A stretch of DNA of 64,000 nt from Hyphomonadaceae bacterium UBA1933 (GTDB taxonomy: Bacteria > Pseudomonadota > Alphaproteobacteria > Caulobacterales > Aquidulcibacteraceae), in the NCBI GenBank assembly GCA_002337085.1, contig DDFH01000006.1, forward strand, positions 153,098 through 217,097, written 5' to 3'. Below, piece after piece: positions 1-9,793 of this stretch (position 1 is the first letter of the stretch; every line of letters begins with the position of its first letter). The position numbers and the translations under genes were made by a program. Below the pieces are notes generated by a model that saw only the letters and a list, made by a program, of their open reading frames with translations, did not search any database and was not told the origin of the DNA.

Positions 1-187
1 GATCCATATTAAGGTCTGTGATTACAATGTCTGGAACGCCGGCGCGCATTACTTCAAATGCATCTGCGCCATCAGCAGCCTCTTTTACGGTGCCGATACC
101 AATACCGCGCAAAATTGCGACAACAATAGAACGCATATGCGCATTATCATCTACAACCAGCACATGAAGACTATTAAGTCCAGACAT
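1..187 (-). CDS. CheY-like response regulator receiver (partial, 3' end outside window)
   Basis: Only the first 62 codons are inside the window; the gene runs off the left edge. The reading frame begins at the ATG at 187, behind an AAGGG ribosome site. It shows the receiver-domain pattern: the acidic pair D13-D14 after a hydrophobic strand (LVVDD), and the phospho-acceptor D58 in IVITDLNMD. No output domain is visible, so it may be a single-domain CheY type or a longer regulator. The partner kinase cannot be seen. The receiver fold is secure; the pathway is not. Confidence 0.85.
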   Translation of the reverse strand, partial: MSGLNSLHVLVVDDNAHMRSIVVAILRGIGIGTVKEAADGADAFEVMRAGVPDIVITDLNMD

Positions 188-317
188 TATAAAACCCTTG
201 TGTGCAACTATTTTTGCACACATTACGTTAATTAAAAGTATATATATTCTATTCTAATGACAATGGTCTAACGACAATAAGTTGTGTGCAAAAAGCTGAT
301 AAGTTATTATAATTAAA

Positions 318-608
318 CTACTTTAAATCAGCTACATGTTGGTTTGCTTCACGAATTCTTATAAATCGTTGTTCCAATTCATTTAATAATTTTTCTCGCG
401 CAATTTTTGTATTAACTTTGCGGTTTTTTTGCGACTGTGATTTTCGTATTTCTGCAAACTCTATAAATGATTTTTCTAATTTTATCAGGCGCTCAAGAAT
501 GTCGATTTCTTTACGAGCCTTGTCGGAATCATCACCCATAATTGCTGCCCCAATTTTTTGGTTCTGTATTGTAAATAATTTATTATAAGATGGTACACGA
601 TTTGCCAT
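318..608 (-). CDS. small charged hypothetical protein, 96 aa
   Basis: The ORF has a good start context (GGCGGAAA about 5 bases upstream of the ATG at 608). The product is rich in Lys, Arg, Glu and Ile, with long stretches predicted as helix or coiled coil (ILERLIKLEKSFIEFAEIRK, then LLNELEQRFIRIREANQ). There is no signal peptide, membrane segment or cysteine. It lies on the same strand upstream of the CheY-like gene, separated by 130 bases, so a functional link is possible but unproven. I do not recognise the family. Confidence 0.6.
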   Translation of the reverse strand: MANRVPSYNKLFTIQNQKIGAAIMGDDSDKARKEIDILERLIKLEKSFIEFAEIRKSQSQKNRKVNTKIAREKLLNELEQRFIRIREANQHVADLK

Positions 609-901
609 TCTATTTCCGCCAATATTTTTTGCCTAAACTATGTTAATTCGTCCCATTTAAGAGTTGATAGGCGAAAAATATTCACGTTTTATAGTATCGC
701 AACACCATAGGTAAAAACTGTTTCATATTGGGAGCAAAACCCCAAATAATTGAATATTATAATTTCATTTCGGGCGAAAGTTGTAAATATTGGTAAATAT
801 TTGACTCCTTATTACTTTGCGATTTTAAGTAATATTGCAAAAGTTTCAAATGCTATTTTTAGGTTTTATTATTTTAAATAGCACAAATTATGGTGGTCAA
901 A
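609..901. other. AT-rich intergenic region with no gene seen
   Basis: This gap of about 290 bases separates two divergent genes and must contain both promoters. It is strongly AT-rich. I see no convincing ORF, hairpin terminator or clear palindromic operator in it. Confidence 0.5.
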
Positions 902-2020
902 ATGAAGAATAACATCTCTGCAACTATGTTCGGGCTTTTAACTGCGGCTATTTTGCCAAACCTTGCCTTAGCTGGTGGCTATAACGCCCCAAATGGCTTA
1001 CCGCCGGGCCCACCACCAATGGCGAAACCAGGTCAATGTTATGCCCGCGTATTGGTTCCTGCGGTTTATAAAAACATTCCGATGGAAGTTGTTACCCAAG
1101 AGGGATATGAAAACTTTGAAACCCGTGATCCTGTTTTCCGCTCACGCCCTGAAACCATTGTTACACGTGACGGTTATACACGCTATATCACCACCGAACC
1201 CGTTTTCCGTACCGAACAAGTGACCAAAACCACACGTCCACAATATGAAAGATTGGTTGCAGTTCCTGCACAATTAGCATCAAAAACAGAAACTGTTGTA
1301 ATTCGTGAACCAAGAATGGTTTGGCGCTCTGGTCAAAATCTTTCAGGTGTTCGTCGTCTTGATTCAGGTACAGGTGAAGTTTACTGCCTTGTTGAGGAAC
1401 GTGGCGTTACCCAAGCCGTTACCCGTCAAGTGGTTATAAAACCATCTGATGTTAAACGTGTCATGGTTCCTGCTGAGGTTAAAACTTTCAACACACAAGT
1501 TCTTGTGACCCCTGCAACCGTAAAAGAAATGAAAGTTGCACCCGAAGTTGCAAGCTATGAAGTTAAAGACATTGTACAACCTGCTATGGAGCGTAAAATT
1601 GCGGTTCCTGAGCAACGCGGCACAATTAATCGCCAAGAAGTTGTAACCCCAGAACATTATGAATGGGTTCAAGTTGATTGTGATCAGGTTGCAAAACAAC
1701 CAATGCCAGAAATGCGCCCAGACATGCGCCCAGCACCAATGCCTGCACCTATGCCAATGAATGAAATGGGGAATGGTGGACAAGTTGCACCAACTGCACC
1801 AATGGTAAATGCAAACCCACAAATTATGCGCGGTCATACTGTTGCATATTCTGTTACAAGCCTACAAACTGCATTGGCGAAACGTGGTTATTACCGTGGT
1901 CCAGTTGATGGCATTTATGGCCCATTAACCCGTGATGCAGTCGCCAAATTCCAAAAAGCCCAAGGCTTTGAAGTTAATGGCCGCGCCGATGGCAAAATCG
2001 CCGAAGCACTTGGGCTATAA
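902..2020 (+). CDS. secreted protein with C-terminal peptidoglycan-binding domain
   Basis: Residues 1-25 form a signal peptide (hydrophobic core, cleavage near NLALAGG). The middle is a long beta-rich array of degenerate repeats built around VPA plus a short strand and 'VVT/VTP' segments, with two cysteines near its ends. The last 55 residues are a PG_binding_1 type domain: LQTALAKRGYYRGPVDGIYG followed by TRDAVAKFQKAQGF. The protein probably sits in the periplasm or at the outer membrane and holds to the wall through this domain. I chose the ATG at 902 because a GGTGG precedes it; the in-frame ATG at 890 is the alternative. No enzymatic motif is visible. It is followed by a hairpin terminator. 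Confidence 0.8.
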   Translation: MKNNISATMFGLLTAAILPNLALAGGYNAPNGLPPGPPPMAKPGQCYARVLVPAVYKNIPMEVVTQEGYENFETRDPVFRSRPETIVTRDGYTRYITTEPVFRTEQVTKTTRPQYERLVAVPAQLASKTETVVIREPRMVWRSGQNLSGVRRLDSGTGEVYCLVEERGVTQAVTRQVVIKPSDVKRVMVPAEVKTFNTQVLVTPATVKEMKVAPEVASYEVKDIVQPAMERKIAVPEQRGTINRQEVVTPEHYEWVQVDCDQVAKQPMPEMRPDMRPAPMPAPMPMNEMGNGGQVAPTAPMVNANPQIMRGHTVAYSVTSLQTALAKRGYYRGPVDGIYGPLTRDAVAKFQKAQGFEVNGRADGKIAEALGL

Positions 2021-2043
2021 GTAGTAATTAATTATTCAAAAAC

Positions 2044-2073
2044 AAAAGGCTTGGCAATGCCAAGCCTTTTTAA
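2044..2073 (+). terminator. rho-independent terminator
   Basis: A perfect 12-bp stem (AAAAGGCTTGGC with its complement) closes over a 3-base loop and is followed by T residues. It lies just after the peptidoglycan-binding gene. It is the first half of a two-hairpin element that recurs at 23403. Confidence 0.85.
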
Positions 2074-2084
2074 TATCTATATGT

Positions 2085-2120
2085 CAATAAAAACTCGAAA
2101 CCGCGCTTTCGGGGTTTTGA
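2085..2120 (-). terminator. second hairpin, terminator facing gloA
   Basis: The stem CTCGAAACC/GGTTTTGAG (one G-T pair) surrounds a GC-rich loop. Read on the minus strand it is followed by a T-run, so it would stop transcripts coming from gloA. A diverged copy lies at 23458-23481 in the same position relative to another convergent gene pair. Confidence 0.6.
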
Positions 2121-2125
2121 GGTAT

Positions 2126-2587
2126 TTACCATTCCCCCACATTGGGCATTGATACCCATGGTTCTTGGGGTGGAAGTGGTTTGCCTTTTTGCAAAAATTC
2201 AAATGAAATATTATCAGGTGAACGAACGAATGCCATATTACCGTCGCGTGGTGGGCGATTAATTACCACACCCATATCCATTAAATGTTGGCAAAGGGCG
2301 TAAATATCGTCAACCTCATATGCAAGGTGCCCAAAATTACGACCACCGCCATAATCTTCAACATTGCCGTTTTCATCGGGCCAATTATAAGTCAATTCAA
2401 CATGTGGCGCGCCGCGTCCTGGCGCTGGTTCACTTTGCAAATCACGTTCGGCGGCAAGAAAAATAAGACTATAACGACCGGCCTCACTATCCATGCGGCG
2501 CACTTGTTTCAAACCCAAACCATCGCAATAAAATTTTAACGATGCATCCAAATCATGAACCCGAACCATTGTGTGTAAATAACGCAT
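2126..2587 (-). CDS. gloA: lactoylglutathione lyase (glyoxalase I)
   Basis: Converts the hemithioacetal of methylglyoxal and glutathione to S-lactoylglutathione in the cytoplasm. The 153-residue protein has the two glyoxalase/VOC half-domains. Likely metal ligands are H5 (MRYLHTMVRV), the Glu in PHVELTYNW, the His in NFGHLAYEVDD and the Glu in ISFEFLQ. Length and motif order match bacterial GloA. An AAAGG site precedes the ATG. It follows the nuclease gene after one base and probably belongs to the tamA-tamB transcript. Confidence 0.9.
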   Translation of the reverse strand: MRYLHTMVRVHDLDASLKFYCDGLGLKQVRRMDSEAGRYSLIFLAAERDLQSEPAPGRGAPHVELTYNWPDENGNVEDYGGGRNFGHLAYEVDDIYALCQHLMDMGVVINRPPRDGNMAFVRSPDNISFEFLQKGKPLPPQEPWVSMPNVGEW

Positions 2588-2588
2588 T

Positions 2589-3068
2589 TTAATTACCTTT
2601 TCTGTATAGCCACGGTGGAATTGGTTTTTTGTCTGACCATAGTGCTTTTTTGTTTCGTCGTGCCTGCTGCTCTAGGCCGATTAATTGATTATCGCGCAGA
2701 TATTTACGATACGCCCACGCACAACCATCACTAACTATTTCACGATTGATGTTGCGATTTTCAAGATAGACCACTGCAACAATCCGCCCATAACGGTCTG
2801 TATCAGTCTGCCGAAACCTTATTTCACGATTTAAAATTTTTGCCGCAAGCCCTGCCTTGCAAAATTGGCCATAACTTTGGGAATATTCGGGGGCATCGAC
2901 CGAATCCATGCGTATTTCAATAGTACGCCTTCCAGATTTAACCAAAAACGAATCGCCATCAAAAACTTTTATAACAGTTCCATTAGTTTTGGCTTCTTTT
3001 GGGTAGGCGTCATTTGCAAATAAAACGCACAATAAAAATAAAAAAACTGTGCTTAAACGCTGCATCAT
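2589..3068 (-). CDS. secreted thermonuclease-like (SNc) nuclease
   Basis: The 159-residue protein starts with a signal peptide (hydrophobic LSTVFLFLLCVLFAND) and then has a staphylococcal-nuclease OB fold. The core motifs are present: KVFDGDSF (Ca-binding Asp), IRMDSVDAPE (catalytic Arg and Glu) and DRYGR (second catalytic Arg). It should cleave nucleic acids in the periplasm or outside the cell. Its start overlaps the end of tamB by four bases, so it is translationally coupled. A link to TamAB function is not known. Confidence 0.85.
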   Translation of the reverse strand: MMQRLSTVFLFLLCVLFANDAYPKEAKTNGTVIKVFDGDSFLVKSGRRTIEIRMDSVDAPEYSQSYGQFCKAGLAAKILNREIRFRQTDTDRYGRIVAVVYLENRNINREIVSDGCAWAYRKYLRDNQLIGLEQQARRNKKALWSDKKPIPPWLYRKGN

Positions 3069-6000
3069 TTAAAATCTTTACGCCATCTTATTGATAATTT
3101 TGCGTCACCCATTGTGCCAATGGTTGAAACAATTGCGGTTGATGTAAATGGTCGCCACTCAACCGATGTATCGACACCCTTTGTCCCTTGGGAAATTACC
3201 TCAAGATAGACATCGCGACCAAGATATTTACCACCAGCAATGGAGATTTCACCGTCATTTGTATTGCCAAATACCAATCTATCAAGGCGGGCAAATTCAC
3301 GTAAGTTTGCCATAACATCAAAGCCGCCACCGCCCGCAAGTGCGGCCAATGATGATGCAAGCTGCACCGCCTCGAATGATGACAATTGTGATTTAGAGCG
3401 TCCGAATAAAACCTGCGCCAATACTTCATCCGGCGGAAGGCTTGGGGTCGAAGTAAGCGAAATTTCTGGTTTTTGCGCCGTACCACCAATATTAATATAG
3501 GCGTTTAGATTGGTGGTTTCACGTTTCGCACTTAGGTTAAGGCGGATATTTTCGGGTTTTTCATCCAACGTTATTGTGCCGCGATCTTCAAACTCAAAAG
3601 CGCGTCCACCATATTCATATTCACCACGGAATACTTTTGCGGTGCCATTTATCTGCGGCTTTTGTAAGGTGCCACCAATTCCGGCATCAACTGATAGTTC
3701 AAGGTTTAAACCACGACCGCGAATAAATACCCCACGCGCAGCCGAAAGTTTTACATCAAGTAAGATATTATTATTCACCGAAAGCGGTTTGGGTGGTGTG
3801 ATGGCCTGACCATTTTCATATTGGGTTTTAATCAAGTCACTTGGAACGTTGATTTCTTCAACGTCTAAAGATGTAACTTTTGACCCCGACAACGAACGTG
3901 GTGAAAATTCAGCAAAATCAATCCGCAATTGACCTTTTAGGCGCGATTGGCGGTTATCAATATGCTCTAAAACCGTGTCGCCAGTGGCATCAATTACCGC
4001 AATGTCATTATCGACAAGGCGGAATTTATGGGTGCTTATGTGGAAACTGCGCTCTGAATTGCCGCGCAAGCCAACTTCACCTTCGCCTTTAATTTCTCCA
4101 CGCTTACCATCTTTTGCGTTAAAATTAATTATGTTGAGTTTCTGGCTATCAATAGTTCCGTTTAAATTAAGCTCAGTCAGGGTTAGCCCAAGTTCGGGTT
4201 CGCGGTATCTTCCATTTGAAAGGGCAAAATCACCGTTGATAATCGGATCATTTATGCTGCCGCCAAGGCTGCCTTGGCCTTTAAACTTGCCTGATAAATA
4301 ACGCTGTCCAGCAAATATCAAATCTGCAAGTGGTCTAACTTCGCCATCAATTGTGAAACTACCGTTTAATGGTTCGTTGCGGGCAATGGCAATTCTTAAA
4401 GGGCTAACCGAGGTTATGGCGGCAACATTCACCTCAGAATTAGCATTCAGCCCTTCATTATTATAGGCATGGGTCTTTATTGCGATACGCTCATTTTCCA
4501 GTTTGGCGTTAATATCGCCATTGATTGCCATGTTTTTATTTAGACCGCGTGCCCGCGCGTCATTTAATTTTCCATCAACCACACCTTCGATATGGTTGCC
4601 CGCATTATGCAGCTTCATTGTGCCGCTAAAAGTGCCTACAAAATCTTGATTAATCGCAGAAATGCTAAGTTTATCAACATCGGCAGCAACTTTTAATGAT
4701 TCACCTTTTTGCTGTGCATCAAAATAAATCATCGCATTTTCAGACGCATTGGCGGCGGTGAAATTAATTCTTCCAGTGGCGAACTTTTCATTATTGCCAA
4801 AGCGAATCTGCAACGGCTCGGTGAAATTATAATTTTTCGTACCGATACGCCCGCCACCGCTTAGGCGTAATAAAGTATTATCGCGGCCAGAATTTATATA
4901 GGTTTTGCCATTAAAGCTAAGCACCTGATAAGAGCGCATAGTGAAATTGGTATCAAGGTTGAGATTTTGTAAGTCACCAGAACCTTTTACAAAAAAATTA
5001 TCAAAGGCCATATTCGTGCCACGGAATGTGAACTTTTGCCCCTGAAAATTAATATTTGCCAAAGTGTTTTTGCCACTTTGCTCAATTTTAACGGTGCCAG
5101 ACAATGCGCCATTTTGCAAAAGTAAGCCTTTTTTGACCGATATTGCAAAATTGGCACTTGGGTTTTGATTTTCGATAAAGCTTGCCGAACCTAATGCCCG
5201 CACACCTGCGCCATTAATATCAATATTGCGCACCGCAAAGCCATTATCGACACCAAGTAATTGGGCAACACCGTTTATGTCACCAAATTCGCTTTTGCCA
5301 TTTAATTTAAGATTGGTAACAAATGGTTTTTGACCCGACATGAAATCAGCCGTCAAAACCGCCGGTGAAATGCTAGAGCCACCAATATCAATCCGGCTTA
5401 AATTTGTGGTAAAGCTACCTTTGAAATTTTCATATGGCCCAACAATAAGGCCATTGCCATATAAATTCCCACTGGCTTCTAATGGTCCAAAATATAATGG
5501 GCGGTTTAATTTCCATTGGGTTTTTAAAGAGAAATCACCAGTGCCAACCAATTGCCCAGAAAGGGTAATATTTGCATCCTTACCAGTTAATAGCAATTCG
5601 TCTGCTAATACACGTTTTAAACCAATCAGAACTTTGCCTTTTACATTTGGCGTTGCACCAATATATTCATCGAGCTTGGAAATTTTTGAGGTGAATTTTG
5701 CAGCATTTAAGTTTAAATTCAAAAGCGCAAAACCATCATCACCATGAATATTGGTTAGCCCAGCAAGCGAGAATTTGCCCGCCAAAGTTCCGTTTAATTT
5801 GAATAGTTTTAAAGTGTCATTCCCTGCCTTTACATCGCCGCCAATAACACCAAACAGATTTTTGCGATCGAATGAGTTTGCGTTTGCTTCAATATCTTTG
5901 GTTTTGACATTAAATGCGGTGAAATAAACCGCATCACCTAAATTAACAACCGTATGGGCACGTGGGGCATTGCCCAACACCTCATTAATAAAATCGCCTT

Positions 6001-7741
6001 TTCCTTTTAGGTTTTTGCCAATTGCATCAATTGTAAGAGTAGTATTTTCTGCACCTTTATTATGAAGCGCTTCAAAACTGCCTTCTAAATTCCCACTTAA
6101 GACCCCACCAGTAAGATTTGGCGCATCAACCAATGCTTTGCCCGCAAGATATGTTGCCCCACCAAAGCGCACACCGCCGTTAGAAGACATTTTAACACCG
6201 CGTCCGTTAACGGTTAAACTATCAACAAACACGTTGCCATCACGATCATGGACAACATTCACACCGCCCGTTACCTCATTGCCAACAATGCGGGCAATGA
6301 TATTGCTTCCACTATTGCCAAGGCCGTGGAATTTTACGTCAACAACCAATTTACCTTTTTGGAAAGTAATATCAAGATTGCCATTTGCCCGTGCAAAATG
6401 ATTATCAAGTAGCGCATAATCGCGCGCACTAACTGGCCCCCAGATACGGAAATCATCAATCGACCCTTGTGCCTTGCCCACTAGGCCACCAACACCGGCA
6501 TTAAGGAAAACTGTATCAAGCAAGTTGCGCATTTGCCGTGTTGTTAACACTACATCAAGCGCACCAACGGTTTTGCGTTTTTCATAGTTTAAATTGCCCG
6601 ATGCACTTATGTTGGTATCAGCACCATGAACATCTAGGGTGAAATAATGTTCATCCTCTTTTGCGCCCGCAAGATGTGACCAGTTTGACTTTACATCAAC
6701 GGGCCCACCGAATTTTTTGTTAAATTCACGCGTATATGTAGAAGAATTGAAATTGATAAATCCAGCAAAACCGCCATTATCCTTATCCCAATTGCCACGT
6801 ACATCGGCAATGCGGTTTCCGCCATTTTGCGCAAACAGAGTAATAACACCAAGTTTCTTGTCACCCTCTAATTGCACTTTTATGAACATAGGTAAATTGG
6901 CATCCAGACCAAGCATACCAGCAATTGGCCCGCCGCCTTGTTCGGTTGCCCGAATATTGGCATGAATTGGAAGGGTTTTACGGGTTTCAAAATCAATGTC
7001 GACACGGTCAAATTGGCGGCGGGCATTAATTATTTGTGCAAAAATTTTAATGTCTTTATTGCGCTTTAAATAAAGACTTGTACCGACACCAAGTATGCCT
7101 TCGCGGGTTGAAAACTCTTTATGCGGTATAACCACCGCCGCAAGTTTATCAATAGCAATTGCAACAGGTAGGTCTTTCTTTGATTCTGGCTCTTTGGTTA
7201 AAATCGGCTGGCGATAAATATTAAGACGGTTGATGTTCGCATCTTCAATATGAACTTTGCCAATTGCCAAATCAGCAGGCGCCCATTGAATTTCAATGCC
7301 ACTTGCATCAAGCCAAACCCCTTTTTCATCCTTTATCATCACATAATCGGCGTTAAGGTCGGTAAGTAAATCGCCATGCAAGCCCTTGACATAAAGCGTG
7401 CCAATTGGACCAAGTTTTAGGCCGTTTAATGCCTTTTCAATGCCTGCACGTCCACTATCGGTTGCCGTGCCAAAGCGAATAAGCGCAAGGCCACCAACCG
7501 CAACCATTATCAAAAACATTAAAAACGCATTTGCCGAACCCAATGCCTGAAAAAAATGCCACCACACCATATGTTTTTCAGATTTGTGTCGTTTAAAGCG
7601 ACGGATTTTGCGCTTCTTTTTTTCGATTATTTCTTCTTCAGAGCTGACATTAGCTGGATCGGTTTCAGGCACAGCACTTTCATTGCCTTCGTTTGCAGCA
7701 TTCGCTTTTGATAAATCTATGTCAGCATCTTTTTTCGTCAA
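3065..7741 (-). CDS. tamB: translocation and assembly module subunit TamB
   Basis: A very large (1558 aa) inner-membrane-anchored periplasmic protein. TamB works with TamA in assembling some outer-membrane proteins and has been linked to phospholipid transport. An acidic then Lys/Arg-rich N-terminus is followed by one membrane helix at about residues 70-88. The rest is a long beta-helical, AsmA-like repeat region rich in Gly, Asn and hydrophobic residues. The C-terminal 300 residues form the TamB/DUF490 domain ending SIRWRKDFK, whose terminal aromatic fits docking to TamA. It overlaps tamA by four bases, the arrangement usual for this pair. Confidence 0.93.
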   Translation of the reverse strand: MTKKDADIDLSKANAANEGNESAVPETDPANVSSEEEIIEKKKRKIRRFKRHKSEKHMVWWHFFQALGSANAFLMFLIMVAVGGLALIRFGTATDSGRAGIEKALNGLKLGPIGTLYVKGLHGDLLTDLNADYVMIKDEKGVWLDASGIEIQWAPADLAIGKVHIEDANINRLNIYRQPILTKEPESKKDLPVAIAIDKLAAVVIPHKEFSTREGILGVGTSLYLKRNKDIKIFAQIINARRQFDRVDIDFETRKTLPIHANIRATEQGGGPIAGMLGLDANLPMFIKVQLEGDKKLGVITLFAQNGGNRIADVRGNWDKDNGGFAGFINFNSSTYTREFNKKFGGPVDVKSNWSHLAGAKEDEHYFTLDVHGADTNISASGNLNYEKRKTVGALDVVLTTRQMRNLLDTVFLNAGVGGLVGKAQGSIDDFRIWGPVSARDYALLDNHFARANGNLDITFQKGKLVVDVKFHGLGNSGSNIIARIVGNEVTGGVNVVHDRDGNVFVDSLTVNGRGVKMSSNGGVRFGGATYLAGKALVDAPNLTGGVLSGNLEGSFEALHNKGAENTTLTIDAIGKNLKGKGDFINEVLGNAPRAHTVVNLGDAVYFTAFNVKTKDIEANANSFDRKNLFGVIGGDVKAGNDTLKLFKLNGTLAGKFSLAGLTNIHGDDGFALLNLNLNAAKFTSKISKLDEYIGATPNVKGKVLIGLKRVLADELLLTGKDANITLSGQLVGTGDFSLKTQWKLNRPLYFGPLEASGNLYGNGLIVGPYENFKGSFTTNLSRIDIGGSSISPAVLTADFMSGQKPFVTNLKLNGKSEFGDINGVAQLLGVDNGFAVRNIDINGAGVRALGSASFIENQNPSANFAISVKKGLLLQNGALSGTVKIEQSGKNTLANINFQGQKFTFRGTNMAFDNFFVKGSGDLQNLNLDTNFTMRSYQVLSFNGKTYINSGRDNTLLRLSGGGRIGTKNYNFTEPLQIRFGNNEKFATGRINFTAANASENAMIYFDAQQKGESLKVAADVDKLSISAINQDFVGTFSGTMKLHNAGNHIEGVVDGKLNDARARGLNKNMAINGDINAKLENERIAIKTHAYNNEGLNANSEVNVAAITSVSPLRIAIARNEPLNGSFTIDGEVRPLADLIFAGQRYLSGKFKGQGSLGGSINDPIINGDFALSNGRYREPELGLTLTELNLNGTIDSQKLNIINFNAKDGKRGEIKGEGEVGLRGNSERSFHISTHKFRLVDNDIAVIDATGDTVLEHIDNRQSRLKGQLRIDFAEFSPRSLSGSKVTSLDVEEINVPSDLIKTQYENGQAITPPKPLSVNNNILLDVKLSAARGVFIRGRGLNLELSVDAGIGGTLQKPQINGTAKVFRGEYEYGGRAFEFEDRGTITLDEKPENIRLNLSAKRETTNLNAYINIGGTAQKPEISLTSTPSLPPDEVLAQVLFGRSKSQLSSFEAVQLASSLAALAGGGGFDVMANLREFARLDRLVFGNTNDGEISIAGGKYLGRDVYLEVISQGTKGVDTSVEWRPFTSTAIVSTIGTMGDAKLSIRWRKDFK

Positions 7742-9528
7742 AAGCTTTGCCCCACGCCGATATAAATCTGGTAAGAAGGATCACCCTTTGGTTTATCAAA
7801 CGGTACAGCAAGGTCAATCCTTAAAGGCGCAAAACCAAGGTCATAACGGAAACCAACGCCGCCACCCGCTTTGAACTCTTTAAAACTTGGGGACGAATGT
7901 ATGCCCAATGTCCCAGTATCAACAAAGGCAACAAAGCCCATTTTATTATCAAATTGATGGCGCATTTCAACACTCATCTCAACTAATGAAAGGCCACCAA
8001 TTGGGGTTTCGCTAGTATCAGAATAACGTGGGCCAATGCCTTGGTATTTATAACCGCGAACCGAACCACCGCCACCAACATAAAGGCGTTTTGCCGCCGG
8101 AATTTCTGGGATTGATCCCCCCAATATTGTGCCAATCCGCGCACGGGTTGCAAAAATGGTTTTTTCCGATTTATCAAGCCCTTTATAATATGACGCCTGA
8201 CTAACAAATTTCAAATATGATAAATTAGCGTCACCAGTTATTAGCGTCGGTTCAAGTGTGGCATCGGCTTTGAACCCTCGTTTAGGATTTAAAATATTAT
8301 CGGTTTTATCAAGCAAATATGTGCCAATCGCACTAAATGCCCAATAATTGCGGTCAATATTGGTATTGCTTTTATAAAATGATGGTTCGCGGTTTTTGGC
8401 GTAATTGGCATCAACACCAATTGACCAATAAGAAGTACGGGTGAATTTACGGGTTACATCCGCCTTTAAATCAATCCCTTGTTCACGATAAGCATCTGTA
8501 TCATCGCGGAAAGCACCGAAAGACAGTGATAATGTTTGGTCTGGCTTATTAAAGTGCGGCAGTTTTAATGTGGTCTCAACACGGCTTTCAATTTGCCCCA
8601 AAAGCACGCGGTTAATAAAACTGTCACCGCGGCCAAACATATTATAACGCCCAACCCGCACCTCGCCTGAGACGCTTTCAGTATTTGAATAACTGATAAG
8701 TGTTTCAAGGGTGGTTTTCGCCCTATCTTCCAAAGTAACATTTATGGTGCGAATATTTGAACCAGGGTTTTTATCGCCAAGGCGGATATTAACCGAATCA
8801 TATGCACCAGTATCAATGATGCGTCTTTGCAGTTCAGAAATTTTTTCGGTTGAATAAGTATCGCCTACCTGCCACGGAACAATACCCTTTACCCATTTTA
8901 GTTTGGTTTTGGTTTTGCCCAACAGCATAATTTCACCCAATCGCGCCCTATCACCGGTATTGATGCGATAAATTGGGTGAACTGAATAGTCGGCATGATC
9001 AACAATTACCCGCCTTTGTCCAATGGTGGCATCGGCATAGCCATCATCCAACACCTTTCCTAAGGCACGACTTTCACCAGCAATAACAAAATCGGCACGC
9101 CCAGCATCACCATTATTCAAACCAATTGCCTTTAATGAATCGATACGGGTGGCGGCATCAGGCGGGGTTTCCAACCATTCAATATCAGGGTCTTTTATTT
9201 TAAATTGCGTCCCCTGATCAATTTTTAGGGTTGGATAAGTAACCTCATCATCATTGATTTCAATAGTGATATTTGATTGATAATAGCCAAGTGAGCGCAA
9301 CGCCTCTTGGGCATATTCGGCAGCAACCTCACCGCTTTTTCTTGCTTCATAGGCGCTTTGTGGTTTTGATGAAGTTTCACCAACTGCACCCTTGATATAA
9401 TCAACGGTTTCTCTATCGGCATCAATTGCAACCTTGGCACGCGGGTCAGCATAGGCAGGTGAATAGGCAAGGTTAGCAGAAATAAGCAACGCCGCAAAAG
9501 CGCAAGAGCCACGCAATTTTTTTTGCAT
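7738..9528 (-). CDS. tamA: TamA, Omp85-family outer-membrane assembly protein
   Basis: The outer-membrane partner of TamB. It has a signal peptide (MQKKLRGS, hydrophobic core, cleavage after AYA), periplasmic POTRA repeats to about residue 280, then a 16-strand Omp85/D15 barrel. The barrel carries the family motif in RLYVGGGGSVRGYKYQGIGP and ends in the aromatic QSF. I chose the ATG at 9528, which has an ACGGAAAAAG site and places the signal peptide at the N-terminus; an upstream ATG at 9564 would add 12 residues. It is the first gene of tamA-tamB-nuclease-gloA. Confidence 0.92.
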   Translation of the reverse strand: MQKKLRGSCAFAALLISANLAYSPAYADPRAKVAIDADRETVDYIKGAVGETSSKPQSAYEARKSGEVAAEYAQEALRSLGYYQSNITIEINDDEVTYPTLKIDQGTQFKIKDPDIEWLETPPDAATRIDSLKAIGLNNGDAGRADFVIAGESRALGKVLDDGYADATIGQRRVIVDHADYSVHPIYRINTGDRARLGEIMLLGKTKTKLKWVKGIVPWQVGDTYSTEKISELQRRIIDTGAYDSVNIRLGDKNPGSNIRTINVTLEDRAKTTLETLISYSNTESVSGEVRVGRYNMFGRGDSFINRVLLGQIESRVETTLKLPHFNKPDQTLSLSFGAFRDDTDAYREQGIDLKADVTRKFTRTSYWSIGVDANYAKNREPSFYKSNTNIDRNYWAFSAIGTYLLDKTDNILNPKRGFKADATLEPTLITGDANLSYLKFVSQASYYKGLDKSEKTIFATRARIGTILGGSIPEIPAAKRLYVGGGGSVRGYKYQGIGPRYSDTSETPIGGLSLVEMSVEMRHQFDNKMGFVAFVDTGTLGIHSSPSFKEFKAGGGVGFRYDLGFAPLRIDLAVPFDKPKGDPSYQIYIGVGQSF

Positions 9529-9793
9529 TCTTTTTCCGTTTTTTATTATTAATGCCTGCGACATATAAAAGCCGTTCTGAAATTCTATGTTTCAAACCAT
9601 TTATATTAATATTCGCAACAATATTAGTCTCTTGGACATATTTATGGCAAATATTTTCATCTTTTTAATAAAAAAGCAGTTATGAATAGAATATGTATAA
9701 ATTTGTAATATGCGGTTTGTATAAAAATTAAAAACGTCATATAAGGCAAAATAACTGGGGCAGTCTTAATATTATTTTTGTCAGGGAGACTTT

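Noticed and set aside
1364..1837. 157-residue His/Trp/Cys-rich minus-strand ORF
   Set aside because: Antisense shadow of the peptidoglycan-binding gene.
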